This document shows positions 37,916 to 48,162 of a stretch of 60,275 bases of DNA, piece by piece (the stretch's first letter is position 1; the number at the start of each line of letters is the position of its first letter). Source of the DNA: an uncultured Verrucomicrobiota bacterium. Its GTDB lineage: Bacteria > Verrucomicrobiota > Verrucomicrobiia > Limisphaerales > UBA9464. The DNA is taken from assembly GCA_903939515.1 (NCBI GenBank), contig CAJAHH010000139.1, positions 1-60,275 of the forward strand, given 5' to 3'. A program made the translations under genes and the position numbers. Below the pieces are notes generated by a model. The model saw only the letters and a list, made by a program, of their open reading frames with translations, searched no databases and had not been told where the DNA came from.

Positions 37916-39409
37916 TCAGCCGAGGATCCCGTGAATGGGTTGGGCTTCGAGAACGCCGGTGAGCTTTTGATTTAGGCCGCCGTGGAGGTAGGTCAGGTGT
38001 TCGTGATCGAGGCCCATGAGGTGGAGAATTGTGGCGTGCAAATCCCGCAGGTGATGACGGTTGACCACGGCGGCCTCGCCGACTTCATCGGTTTCGCCGT
38101 AACTCGTCCCAGCCTTCACCCCTCCACCGGCCATCCAGTAGGTGAAGCCCTTAGGATTGTGGTCGCGCCCGCCCGGCTTGCCTCCGGTATTGAAGGTTTC
38201 AGAGACGGGCATTCGGCCGAACTCGCCGCCCCAGACAACAAGGGTTTCCTCGAGTAGTCCCCGCTGCTCCAAATCGGCCAGCAGTGCGGCGATGGGTTGA
38301 TCGACCTCCGGGCAATGCAGCTTCAAGTTCTCCTCGATACCGTGGTGGCCGTCCCAGGTGTTTTGGCCACCGGCCGCGCCGCCGCCCGAGTAGATTTGTA
38401 CGAAGCGAACACCTCGCTCGACGAGCCGCCGCGCGGTCAGGCACTGGCGTCCGAAGGGAGCCGGACCCTGGGCCAGCGGGTGCCAGGTGGGCTTGGGCTC
38501 TTGAATACCGTAGGCCTCCAGTGTGCGGGGATTCTCTTGCGACAAATCGAGTGCTTCGGGTGCGGAAGATTGGAGTCGGAATGCCAGTTCGTAGCTGGCG
38601 ATCCGCGCGGCCAGATCTGGGGTTTCGGGATGGAGTCGCTGGTGCCGGGCGTTGAGTTCCTGAATGAATTCGATCTCTCGGCGCTGGTGTTCCCGCCCGC
38701 GATTGGCGGGCGCTTTCAGGTTGAGAATGGGTTCGCCCGAGGTTCGTAGCACGGTGCCCTGATGCACTCCGGGCATGTAACCGTTGGACCAGTTGGGGGC
38801 ACCCGTTGTCGGCCCGCCGCGTGGGTCGAGCATGACGACATAGCCGGGAAGGTTTTGGTTTACCGTCCCCAGTCCGTAGCTCAGCCACGCACCCAGTGAG
38901 GGGTGTCCTTGCAAGATCCGGCCCGTATTCATCTGCAGGACCGCGCTGCCGTGGGCGAAGGAATCGCTGTAGAGCGACTTTACCACAGCCAGCTTGTCCA
39001 TGTGCTTCGAGAGATGCGGGAAGGCGTCGGAACACCACAGCCCGGACTGGCCGTGCTGGCTGAAGGTGCGACGGCTGGCCTGAAGGACCGCGCGGGTCTT
39101 GCTGTTGCGTCGGAACTCGTTGTCGATGGTTTGCCCATCCCGGCGTTGCAGCTCGGGCTTGTAGTCAAAGAGGTCTACTTGTGAGGGGCCGCCGAACATG
39201 AAGAGGAAGATGACCGACTTGGCGCGCGTGGTTCGGTGCGGTGGTTTGGGTTCCAGTGGGTGCTGGGGGAGGCTGGTCGATTCGGTACGTGTGCGGCGGC
39301 CGAAAAACCCATCGGCTTCCAGCATCGAGGTGAGTGCTAGACCGGCGAAGCCTGCACCCATTTCCCAGAGGAACTGGCGTCGGGGTTGAAACGGATTTGT
39401 TGGATTCAT
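37916..39409 (-). CDS. DUF1501 family protein (second copy)
   Basis: The protein of 497 residues starts MNPTNPFQPRRQFLWEMGAG, a twin-arginine-like signal. It contains AKSVIFLFMFGGPSQVDLFD, TARRLVERGVRFVQIYSGGG, VVWGGEFGRMP and GRDHNPKGFTYWMAGGG. Its start overlaps the stop of the upstream DUF1549/DUF1553 gene (ATGA), so coupling is tight. It differs clearly in sequence from the copy at 10449-11912, so the two pairs are not a recent duplication. Confidence 0.93.
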   Translation of the reverse strand: MNPTNPFQPRRQFLWEMGAGFAGLALTSMLEADGFFGRRTRTESTSLPQHPLEPKPPHRTTRAKSVIFLFMFGGPSQVDLFDYKPELQRRDGQTIDNEFRRNSKTRAVLQASRRTFSQHGQSGLWCSDAFPHLSKHMDKLAVVKSLYSDSFAHGSAVLQMNTGRILQGHPSLGAWLSYGLGTVNQNLPGYVVMLDPRGGPTTGAPNWSNGYMPGVHQGTVLRTSGEPILNLKAPANRGREHQRREIEFIQELNARHQRLHPETPDLAARIASYELAFRLQSSAPEALDLSQENPRTLEAYGIQEPKPTWHPLAQGPAPFGRQCLTARRLVERGVRFVQIYSGGGAAGGQNTWDGHHGIEENLKLHCPEVDQPIAALLADLEQRGLLEETLVVWGGEFGRMPVSETFNTGGKPGGRDHNPKGFTYWMAGGGVKAGTSYGETDEVGEAAVVNRHHLRDLHATILHLMGLDHEHLTYLHGGLNQKLTGVLEAQPIHGILG

Positions 39410-41562
39410 TCGGTGCCTAGAACCTCGTTCACATTGAGCAGGCCGCGGCAAAGACTCACCAGTGCCGTCTGTTGCGCGTTTTGGTGAGCGGCCGTTGGCG
39501 GCTCTCCTTGCTGATCAATTTTGGGATCTGGTTTTACAGGTGCGGCCTGGTCTTTCAGGAGATTCCGTGCGGCCTTTGCTTCGGCTCGGGTGGGTAGTCG
39601 TTGCAAGGCCAGCGCGAAGGCTCTTTTGATTTGTCGGTCGCGGTCGGTGCCGACCTCGCGAGTGACCCGATTAGCAAAGGCGTTGGCCTGAATTTGGATC
39701 CACGGATCATTGAGCAGTGTCAGTGCCTGGGGTGCCACTGTGGTGCGGGTGCGTTGTCCGGTAGGAATGGTGCCATTGGCCGCGTCGAAGCATTCCAGCA
39801 GAGGGACCTTGAGTGCTCGTTTCACCACCAAGTAAATGCTTCGGCGGTCTTGCTCGGGCAGTGGGCTGTCTTGCCAGCCCTTGCCGGCCGAGTCCTGCGT
39901 GGTGTGTACCTCCGCTGGCAGGGTGGGAAACACGCTGGGGCCACCGCGGGTAGGGTTCAGGCGGCCGCTGATGGTGAGGACGGAATCGCGGATGGCCTCG
40001 GCATCCAGTCGTCGCAAGTTCTGCCGCCATACCAGACGGTTGCCGTCGTCCCCGTGCCGGGCTCGGGCGAACTGGGCTTGAGAAGACATTCGATAGGCTC
40101 GACTGGTCATAATTTGTCGATGCAGCGCCTTGAGATGCCACCCCTGACGGACGAGTTCGGAAGCCAGATGGCCGAGCAGTTCTGGATGGCTGGGTGGCAG
40201 ACCGGTGACTCCGAAATCATCGGGCGTCGGGACCAAACCAGCGCCGAAATGGTGATACCACACCCGATTGGCGATGACCCGTGCCGTGAGAGGGTTTCGG
40301 GAATTGCTCATCCACTCTGCCAGTTGGCCGCGTCGTCCGGTGGAGGGGGAGTCCGGGAGTCGCTCGGGTGGCGGTGGCGGTGCTTGGTTGAAAATCCCAG
40401 GAAAAGCCGGAGGGACCTCGGCTCCGGGTGTTTGCACATCACCGCGCAGGAGGATGCGGGTGAGTCGGGGCTTGGGTCCGTTCTCGGCAACGGCGAGTGC
40501 GAAGTCGAAGGGTGGTGTTTCTGCCTCGGCCTGCTTCAGCCTCGCTTCGGCGGATTGTTTTGCCTCAGTTCCACTGGCCTGACGGGCCCGTTGGCGCAAC
40601 TCGTTGAGGCGCGCTTCGCGTTGGGAATGCCAACGGGAGGATTCGGAGACCGTGGCCAGCGGTCGGGTGATTTTCCCGGTGCCTCGGCCGCCACCGCCCG
40701 TGTGCTGTTGGCCGTAGCCGTCGATGTTTCTCAGGAAGCCGAGCAGCGAGTAGTAATCGGCTTGAGAAATTGGGTCGAACTTGTGGTCGTGGCAACGGGC
40801 GCAGCCGATGCTCAGCCCGAGGAAGGCGGTGCTCGTCGTGCTCAGCATGTCGTCGAGGTCGTCGAATTCCGCCGCGGCGGTGTCATCCGGCTCATCGTCC
40901 CAGATGTGCAGTCGGTAGAAGCCAGTAGCGATGAGACTGGCTCGCCATTCCGGTGTGAGGGTCGATTCGGACTGGAGGGCCGCTTCGGCCAGTTCGTCAC
41001 CCGCGAGTTGTTCTCGCACGAATTGATCGTAGGGCTTGTCGCTGTTGAAGCTGTCGATGACGTAGTCGCGGTAACGCCAGGCGTGCGGCTTAGGTCCGTC
41101 GCGCTCGTACCCGTTGCTCTCGGCATAGCGGACCAAATCCAGCCAATGTCGTCCCCAACGCTCGCCATAATGCGGGGACTCGAGCAGGCGATCGATGAGG
41201 GTGACCCAGGCGGCGTCCGTGGGGTGACGCTCAAACTCGGTCACCGCTTCTGGTGAGGGGGGCAGCCCCCAAAGGTCCAGATAGGCGCGGCGCACTTGCT
41301 CGCGCGGTGTGGCTGGCGGATTGGGTTTAAGGCCTGCTTGCTGCCGGCGAACTTGCAGCAGGTGGTCGACGGCATGTGTCCCCTTCGGCACGACCGCGCT
41401 TCGGATGGGTTGAAAAGCCCAGTGCGCACGGTCGGCGTCGGTGATGGCGAAGGGGCGGGATCGCAGGGAGGGTCCGCCTTCGGCCCCTCGGAGCCGGTCA
41501 TTGAGGAAACTGCCGGTCAGGGCCAGCAGGCACGCAATGAGGATGGGGGCAGATCGGCGCAT
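39406..41562 (-). CDS. Secreted DUF1549-DUF1553 protein without a PSCyt1 domain
   Basis: The 718-residue protein has a signal peptide (APILIACLLALTGSFL). DUF1549 carries the haem-binding-type CARCHDHKFDP. A Glu/Ala/Arg-rich spacer (about 310-350) follows, then DUF1553 (GQLAEWMSNSRNPLTARVIANRVWYHHFG; RTTVAPQALTLLNDP). Unlike the protein at 7204-10428 it lacks the N-terminal PSCyt1 cytochrome domain and the LamG insertion. Its partner DUF1501 gene overlaps it by 4 bp. The reaction is unknown. Confidence 0.93.
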   Translation of the reverse strand: MRRSAPILIACLLALTGSFLNDRLRGAEGGPSLRSRPFAITDADRAHWAFQPIRSAVVPKGTHAVDHLLQVRRQQAGLKPNPPATPREQVRRAYLDLWGLPPSPEAVTEFERHPTDAAWVTLIDRLLESPHYGERWGRHWLDLVRYAESNGYERDGPKPHAWRYRDYVIDSFNSDKPYDQFVREQLAGDELAEAALQSESTLTPEWRASLIATGFYRLHIWDDEPDDTAAAEFDDLDDMLSTTSTAFLGLSIGCARCHDHKFDPISQADYYSLLGFLRNIDGYGQQHTGGGGRGTGKITRPLATVSESSRWHSQREARLNELRQRARQASGTEAKQSAEARLKQAEAETPPFDFALAVAENGPKPRLTRILLRGDVQTPGAEVPPAFPGIFNQAPPPPPERLPDSPSTGRRGQLAEWMSNSRNPLTARVIANRVWYHHFGAGLVPTPDDFGVTGLPPSHPELLGHLASELVRQGWHLKALHRQIMTSRAYRMSSQAQFARARHGDDGNRLVWRQNLRRLDAEAIRDSVLTISGRLNPTRGGPSVFPTLPAEVHTTQDSAGKGWQDSPLPEQDRRSIYLVVKRALKVPLLECFDAANGTIPTGQRTRTTVAPQALTLLNDPWIQIQANAFANRVTREVGTDRDRQIKRAFALALQRLPTRAEAKAARNLLKDQAAPVKPDPKIDQQGEPPTAAHQNAQQTALVSLCRGLLNVNEVLGTE

Positions 41563-41675
41563 CGGGGGTCTGCAGCGAACCTAGTTGCAATCGGTCAGCG
41601 GGGTCGAGTGCCGATGGGAAGGGCCTCTGGTGCACCAACGATAAAAATCATCCCTCCGGGGTGAGCCTCCCAGAT

Positions 41676-42638
41676 TTACCAGGGCAATCGGTGATGTTGC
41701 CACGGGATCGGAGCCGGGCTCTCCGGATCCCATTCGGCCGTGAGCCAGCCACCATCTTTGAGCGCTTGAGCCCCGGTAGGCGACGGACAAAGGCGCACCC
41801 GGAATTCTTTCCAGGCCCGGGCCCGATGGAGTGCCGTCGAGTAGCGTTTCACAGACGACCCCAGCCCTCGGAGGATGGGCATGCCGGCCAGCAACGTGGC
41901 CAAGCGAGCGATGGCTGGTGAATGCAGGTGTCCGATGATGGTGGATTCCCACTGTGGGAAGCGGTCCCGGACCTCCGGCAGCTCCGCTAGAAACGGCAGG
42001 GCGGAAGGATCGTGGCAAAAGAGAAGGATGCGGCGGTCGGCTTCGAGCGAAATGAGTGCAGCCTGGATTTCGGAGAGAACTCGTTGTCGCTCTGCCCTCC
42101 AGACGGGCGCTTCCTCCGGTAACAATTCTGACTCGAAGGCGGGCAGCGCCACCAGGGTCGATGGGACGGCCAGGAGGCGATATCGGCCGACGTCTCGTTG
42201 CCACCAGGCGGGAATCGACAACCGAGATTCCAGCCGCAACCAACTCTCCCAGCGAGGGCCTCCCACGCCGCCAAAAAGGCTGTGCTTGCCGAGTTCGTGA
42301 TCGCCGATCACCGGAAGCAACCGGTCTCCGTAGGCAGCCCGCAACGCACTCAAGCATCGGTGGGCGCTGTCGCACGCGGCCTCGTCAGAGATTCCCACGA
42401 AGGCTGAATCCACCGAATAGTCCCCGTTGGCGATGACCAGATCTGGATTGGGATTAAGGGCGAGAATGCGGTCCAACTTGTCGTTGTGCGCCAGCGGATC
42501 GGCCAGCCAGAAACCCGTGCGCCAGGTGGCGGCCAGAATGCGCTGCATCCGATGGGGCATCGCGCGCGCCTCGTATCCACGGCGAGCCTGCTCGGCTGGT
42601 CCGGCCCAGTGGGGATCGCTGACAACGAGGAGTTTCAT
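41676..42638 (-). CDS. Metallophosphoesterase
   Basis: The 320-residue calcineurin-like phosphoesterase has VSDPHW (metal ligands Asp8, His10), ANGDYS, IGDHELG, LLFCHDP and IIGHLHS. The third motif reads GDHE where most members have GNHE/D. It may still bind metal but differs at the usual Asn. The frame is open to 43097 through argF in another frame. The ATG at 42638 begins the catalytic domain and lies 35 bp after argF. The substrate is unknown. Confidence 0.9.
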   Translation of the reverse strand: MKLLVVSDPHWAGPAEQARRGYEARAMPHRMQRILAATWRTGFWLADPLAHNDKLDRILALNPNPDLVIANGDYSVDSAFVGISDEAACDSAHRCLSALRAAYGDRLLPVIGDHELGKHSLFGGVGGPRWESWLRLESRLSIPAWWQRDVGRYRLLAVPSTLVALPAFESELLPEEAPVWRAERQRVLSEIQAALISLEADRRILLFCHDPSALPFLAELPEVRDRFPQWESTIIGHLHSPAIARLATLLAGMPILRGLGSSVKRYSTALHRARAWKEFRVRLCPSPTGAQALKDGGWLTAEWDPESPAPIPWQHHRLPW

Positions 42639-42673
42639 GGCACGGGCGAATTTCGCGCGGCCGCAGCCCACCC

Positions 42674-43570
42674 TTAGCGGACCATCCAATCGACGATGGC
42701 CTTCTGAGTGTGGAGGCGGTTTTCGGCTTCCCGGAAAATGGTGTCGGCGTGGGCTTCGAGGGTTTCTTCGGTGATCTCCTTGCCGCGATACGCCGGCAGG
42801 CAGTGCATCACCAATGCCCCGGGGTTGGCCCGGCGCACTAGGGCCTCGTTGATCTGGTAACCCGCCAAATCCTTCAGGCGTTGAGCCCCCTCGGCTTCTT
42901 TGCCCATGGATACCCAGACATCGGTATACAGCACATCTGCGCCGCAGGCGGCCGCATCCAGATCCTCGGTGCAATGGATGGATCCACCCGCCCGGCGGAG
43001 GAGTTCCGCATCGGGTTGGTAGGCCTTGGGAGCGGCAATGCGCAGTTCGAAGCCCAGTCGCGCCGCGGCCCAAATCCAGCTGGCAGGCACGTTGCAAGCC
43101 CCGTCGCCCACGAAGGTGACGACCTTGCCTTGGATGGATTGGCCCCGTAGCTCTTCGAAGGTGAAGAGGTCTGTCAGAATTTGGCAGGGGTGTTCGGCAT
43201 CGGTCAGCGCATTGACCGTGGGGATGCCCGAGAATTGGGCGAAGTCTTCGACATCCTGCTGGGCGAAGGTGCGAATCACCGCGCCGTGGATCATGCGACC
43301 GAGGACGCGGGCGGTGTCCTTAATGGGTTCGCCGCGACCGAGTTGGATGTCTCCGGCATTGAGGAAGAGAACCTCGGCACCAAGTTCCCTGAGACCCACT
43401 TCAAAGCTGACGCGGGTTCGGGTGGAACTCTTGCTGAAGATGAGTGCCCAGGTTTGGCCGGACAGCGGTCGGTCATGCTGACCCCGGCGGTTCTTGAACG
43501 CGGGAACACGGTTCAGGATATCCCGCATTTCAGTGCCGGACAGTGCCTCGAGGCTCAACAGGTGTTTCAT
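42674..43570 (-). CDS. argF: Ornithine carbamoyltransferase
   Basis: The 298-residue enzyme of arginine synthesis makes citrulline from ornithine and carbamoyl phosphate. The carbamoyl phosphate motif STRTR is at 49-53, HPCQ at 127-130, the ornithine-binding DVWVSMG at 217-223 and HCLPA at 256-260. All are intact. No other arg gene is near, so the pathway is dispersed. The metallophosphoesterase gene follows in the same direction. Confidence 0.96.
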   Translation of the reverse strand: MKHLLSLEALSGTEMRDILNRVPAFKNRRGQHDRPLSGQTWALIFSKSSTRTRVSFEVGLRELGAEVLFLNAGDIQLGRGEPIKDTARVLGRMIHGAVIRTFAQQDVEDFAQFSGIPTVNALTDAEHPCQILTDLFTFEELRGQSIQGKVVTFVGDGACNVPASWIWAAARLGFELRIAAPKAYQPDAELLRRAGGSIHCTEDLDAAACGADVLYTDVWVSMGKEAEGAQRLKDLAGYQINEALVRRANPGALVMHCLPAYRGKEITEETLEAHADTIFREAENRLHTQKAIVDWMVR

Positions 43571-43696
43571 CGTACGCGTCGATTCCGCGTCGCACCGAAA
43601 GACCGGAACGAGCGGAAAGGCGATTGCCTACACCATCGTGGGGCATCCGGTCACGTAATAATCTGGAGACGGTGATTTTGGATTCCCAGGCGATCG

Positions 43697-46600
43697 TTAC
43701 TCGACCTGAACCCGGTAGAAAGCCGCGCCGTCGGGTGGGAGCGGATCTTGAAAGGACTGGGATCCGGAGGACCCTCCCAATCCGGTGGCGATGGGCGTAA
43801 AGGGCCCCTCTAAACGATCAGCCCGGAGGACCGAATAGCGGCGCCCGGTCTGGCCTAGCCATCGAAATTCGGTTCCCAGTTGTCCATGGACGCCCACCGC
43901 TGCCGAGAATCCCAGCACTCTCAAGGGCGAGGCTCCGTCTGCGGGGTTAAATCCCTGCTGGAGTTCGTCCCGGGTGGAGAGGCCGTCTCCGTCGGGATCG
44001 GAGTCCGCGCTATTGCCCAAGGTGGGGAAATACTCGAGTTCCTGGGCGTCGACGAGGCCGTTGCCGTCCTGGTCTTCGGTCGCAGGATTGAGGCGAATCA
44101 CCTCGACTTGTGAGCCCACGGCGTTGTGCAAATGCAACAACAGCGTCTGCACCACCGAGGTGCTGCGGGCCACGCGAAGGCGCACGCGTTGACCTTCCTG
44201 AAACCAGGGCGAGCCGTTGAGTCCGGGGGTTTCGCTGGCGACCTGGGGAGCGGCGAGGTCGAAGGTGGCCCAACCGGTGGTTTCGTTGGCCCCCTCGGTG
44301 GCCGCGTTCACCCGGTACCGGAAGGAGGTTTTGCGCCCACCCAAGCCCAACGCGGAGGCGGGGATGGAATGCACGAGAACGCCGTTGTGAAAGAGTGAGG
44401 TGTCCTGAGATCGAGGATCCAGGACGTTGAGGGTACCGCCTTCGATCCAGTTGGTGCCTCCGGTGGTCATGACTGCCGAAACGAGGAAGTCGTTCGAGAG
44501 CGAGTCATCGGTGATGTCGTTCCCGTTGAGGTTTCCGGCGGTGGTGTTGACCACGCGGGCATCCACCGAACCGTTGTTGTCCAGGTCGATCTCCACGTCG
44601 AGGGAGTTGAAAACTCGTTGTGGGGTGATCCATTTGCCGGCGGTCGCCAGTCCGAAGAAGATTCGTGCCGAGGCGATGTCCCCGCCCGGTGCGTCGGTGG
44701 CGGCTCCGTAGGCCAGCAGGTCGGCCGCCCCATTAGGGAAGGCCAGATTGCGCGAGGGGCTGATCCCACCCAACTGGAAGACCCCGACTAATCCTGGGGC
44801 TTGTTGTCCGTCGCGGAGGGTGGGCAACGGCACGGTGGTCGTCCCCGATCCGGACGGAAGTCCGATGCGCAAGGCACCTGCATGGGCCGGGGCTAGCGGT
44901 CGGACGATGGCGAGCCAGGGCACATGGATGGGGACCGGCCCGCCATGAAACCAGAGTTGACCGCTGGCCTCAGGCATCTTGGGGCGGAAGCGAGTTCCCT
45001 GGATGTCTGCGGTGGTCGGATCATCGCCGACTCCAGCGGGGGTGGCCTCGAAGCGGAAGGGGATGGCTACTTCCTGGCCCGCGGACACGGTGACCTGAGC
45101 CAGCAAGGGCACCATCCGAGCCGCCGCGACGCCCACCGTGTTGCTGGCGGTGATTTTCAAGGTGACCGGTTGGGACCCTTTGTTGGTCAGGCGGACCCGA
45201 CGCTCTTCGGTGTAGGGGTTGGCCAGTTCCAGGGCTCCCATCGAGATGGAGACTTGATCACTCGCCGAGGCGTTGCGCGCAATCACGGTGGTGGCCAGCG
45301 CGTCGATCACCGCCACCCGGCCCGCACCCACCCGAGATTCCGGATAAACGACGCCATCGCCATTGGCCGTGCGGGCCGCCGTGTTCATGAGCGCGGCCTT
45401 AATTTCTAAGGCGCTCCAGGTGGGGCGTGCTTGTCGTATTAAGGCTGCGGCCCCGGTGACATGGGGTGCTGACATCGAGGTGCCCGTCATGGGAATGGAT
45501 TCGGTGCCGTATCCGGCGCGCGTGGAGGGGATGGCGCTGCCGGGTGCGGCGAGGTCTGGTTTGAGTCGGCTCGTGTAGGCTACCGGTCCGCGGGAACTGG
45601 AATCGTTCAGTCGGTCTGCCAACTCCGGACGCACCGTGGCGGAGCGAGGTTCGAGGGTGATGGACACGCCCTCGGCGAGTCGGCGGCGAAGGATTGCGCC
45701 GTCGGTCCGGGAGATCATCACGCCAGGAATCGTGATGTCGCTGGTATCTCCAGACCCGCCCATGGGGATGGGAAAGCCATCGACATTATTGACCATCACC
45801 ACAGCGACCGCACCGGCTTGTTGAGCGGCTCGCACCTTGCTGGAGAAGAAGCAGGTACCGCGGTCGATGAAGGCAATCTTGCCTCGGATTTGGGAAGCAT
45901 TGGAAACACGGCCGTTGTCCCCATCCTGGCAGGCATTCAGCGGTTGGGTGGCAACAACTTGCGCGGAAATTTTCCCTGCCGAGGCGATGGGAAAGGTGAA
46001 CACCCCTTCGACGGCCGCGTACTCTCCCACGACGGCGGCTGGGGCGGTGACGCTGATGGTGGAGGACGTGGAACCGTCATCATAGGTGTTGGCCACGGTG
46101 ATGGCTTTACTGGAGACCCCTGGGGAACCGATGACATAGTGGGTGTTGCCGGAATTGCCGGCCGAAACCACGACCACGGTGCCGAGATTGACCAGTCGGT
46201 TAATGGCGGTGGTTTGCGAGGACTCCGCTTCGGTGGCGAAGGGGGATCCGAGGGAAAGGTTCAGCACATCGACTCGGTCGGCGGTGTTGCCGTCGCGATC
46301 CGGATCGGCGGCCGCATCCAGCGCCAAGGGAACGAGGGCGGTGTTGCCTCGGGTTCCGAACACCTTGTAGGCGATGAGGGATGCCTCGGGGGCCACCCCC
46401 GGACCCACCTTGAAGTTATTGGTGTAAATGCCGGGGCCATAGGGGCCGGCAAACGGTTGGCCCTCGGCCAGCACTCCTAAGCCCGCAGCGATCCCAGCGA
46501 CGTGGGAACCATGTCCATTGGAGCGCGGATCTAGTGGGTCGCCATCCGGACGCGGTGACGTGCTTCCGAATTCCCCACTGGCATCATAATCGTCACCGGC

Positions 46601-47200
46601 GAAGTCCCAACCACCGATCACTTTGGTGGTGGGGAAAGAGCCTGGCTCGAGGAGGGTAGGGTCATTCGCCAAGTAGTCGGCAGGATCGCCCGAGCCGCCG
46701 AACTGGGCGTGCAAATAATCGATACCGGAATCCACGAGAGCGATGCGCACTCCGCGTCCCGTGAATCCGGACTCGGCTCCTTGGGGCAGCCACACCGAGG
46801 GTGCCCCGATGAAGGGGACCGACGTCCGGGTATGGCGTTCGAGGGGTTGAATTCGTTCTACCGAGACGACACCGGGAAGCGCGCGCAGTTGATCCAGCGA
46901 GGAGGCCTCGGCCGTTACCAGCAGGCTATTGAGAAGAGTGTAAGTGCTGCCCACGACCACGGTTCCGGATCCAGCCAGGCGCTTTTGTAGTACCGCGTGC
47001 TCACCAACCAGAGTGCGTCTCCGGGCCTTGCCGGCGTCGACCAGGGCTTTGGCGGTGCTGCCGGATTTGGCCGCGGTTTCGCGTGCATCGACAACGGACT
47101 CGCCGGCGAGGAGGAGTTGGTAAGTGTCGGGCGCAGCGGACAGCACGAGGGCCCAGCCGAAGCAGAGGCCGAGAAGAATCAAGCGAAGGGGCCGGGTCAT
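43697..47200 (-). CDS. Large secreted subtilisin-like (S8) serine protease with PA domain
   Basis: The 1,167-residue protein has a signal peptide (LILLGLCFGWALVLSAA) and an I9-like propeptide ending near residue 120. The catalytic triad is Asp157 (LVDSGID), His230 (NGHGSHVAGI) and Ser575 (GTSMSAPHV), with the oxyanion Asn349 (SAGNSG). A protease-associated domain is inserted at about 420-505 (FIDRGTCFFSSKV). Beta-rich domains follow, then a calcium-binding-type DSDPDGDGLSTRDE stretch and a C-terminal module ending YRVQVE, like the one that ends the LamG-repeat protein. It is likely extracellular and is related in architecture to C5a peptidase and lantibiotic-type subtilases. Confidence 0.93.
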   Translation of the reverse strand: MTRPLRLILLGLCFGWALVLSAAPDTYQLLLAGESVVDARETAAKSGSTAKALVDAGKARRRTLVGEHAVLQKRLAGSGTVVVGSTYTLLNSLLVTAEASSLDQLRALPGVVSVERIQPLERHTRTSVPFIGAPSVWLPQGAESGFTGRGVRIALVDSGIDYLHAQFGGSGDPADYLANDPTLLEPGSFPTTKVIGGWDFAGDDYDASGEFGSTSPRPDGDPLDPRSNGHGSHVAGIAAGLGVLAEGQPFAGPYGPGIYTNNFKVGPGVAPEASLIAYKVFGTRGNTALVPLALDAAADPDRDGNTADRVDVLNLSLGSPFATEAESSQTTAINRLVNLGTVVVVSAGNSGNTHYVIGSPGVSSKAITVANTYDDGSTSSTISVTAPAAVVGEYAAVEGVFTFPIASAGKISAQVVATQPLNACQDGDNGRVSNASQIRGKIAFIDRGTCFFSSKVRAAQQAGAVAVVMVNNVDGFPIPMGGSGDTSDITIPGVMISRTDGAILRRRLAEGVSITLEPRSATVRPELADRLNDSSSRGPVAYTSRLKPDLAAPGSAIPSTRAGYGTESIPMTGTSMSAPHVTGAAALIRQARPTWSALEIKAALMNTAARTANGDGVVYPESRVGAGRVAVIDALATTVIARNASASDQVSISMGALELANPYTEERRVRLTNKGSQPVTLKITASNTVGVAAARMVPLLAQVTVSAGQEVAIPFRFEATPAGVGDDPTTADIQGTRFRPKMPEASGQLWFHGGPVPIHVPWLAIVRPLAPAHAGALRIGLPSGSGTTTVPLPTLRDGQQAPGLVGVFQLGGISPSRNLAFPNGAADLLAYGAATDAPGGDIASARIFFGLATAGKWITPQRVFNSLDVEIDLDNNGSVDARVVNTTAGNLNGNDITDDSLSNDFLVSAVMTTGGTNWIEGGTLNVLDPRSQDTSLFHNGVLVHSIPASALGLGGRKTSFRYRVNAATEGANETTGWATFDLAAPQVASETPGLNGSPWFQEGQRVRLRVARSTSVVQTLLLHLHNAVGSQVEVIRLNPATEDQDGNGLVDAQELEYFPTLGNSADSDPDGDGLSTRDELQQGFNPADGASPLRVLGFSAAVGVHGQLGTEFRWLGQTGRRYSVLRADRLEGPFTPIATGLGGSSGSQSFQDPLPPDGAAFYRVQVE

Positions 47201-47546
47201 AGGGATGCAAATGAGTATCCTTTTTAGAAGATGAATCCCGGAAGCGGACTGCGCCAGCGGTTTTCACGGACGTCACCGCATCCGAGCGATTCTGTTTTCG
47301 ACGCCAGCGAGGGTGGCTCGGCCGTTCCGGGGTGAGGCCCAGCAAAACTCGGCCACTGAGTGAATCCTTGGAATCTTAGAACGAACTGCGATCGGCTTAC
47401 GATGGCTCGGTGTTGCGTTCGCAGAATAGTGTTCACAGCGGGGCCATGGACTGGCCAGTAACGTGGGCTGCCTCAAATTTTGGGCCGCAGGCTCAGTAGG
47501 CGGAGGGCTTCCCATCCTGCTCCGACCCGACTAGCATCCTTGAGGC
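47201..47546. other. Divergent region between the S8 protease and pabA
   Basis: This gap of 346 bp holds no credible gene. An AT-rich patch at about 47204-47236 lies just upstream of the protease start and may contain its promoter. No hairpin terminator or convincing operator was seen, and short frames on the minus strand have no recognisable features. Confidence 0.5.
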
Positions 47547-48116
<570 letters not shown>

Positions 48117-48162
48117 GTCCTGGAGCTCGCGTTGGCCGGAAGGTCGCCTTAAGCTTCGGAGC

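Noticed and set aside
39601-41256. Long open frame on the plus strand opposite the DUF1549-DUF1553 gene
   Set aside because: It lies entirely antisense to a gene with strong domain motifs, has no recognisable domain, and is expected in GC-rich DNA.
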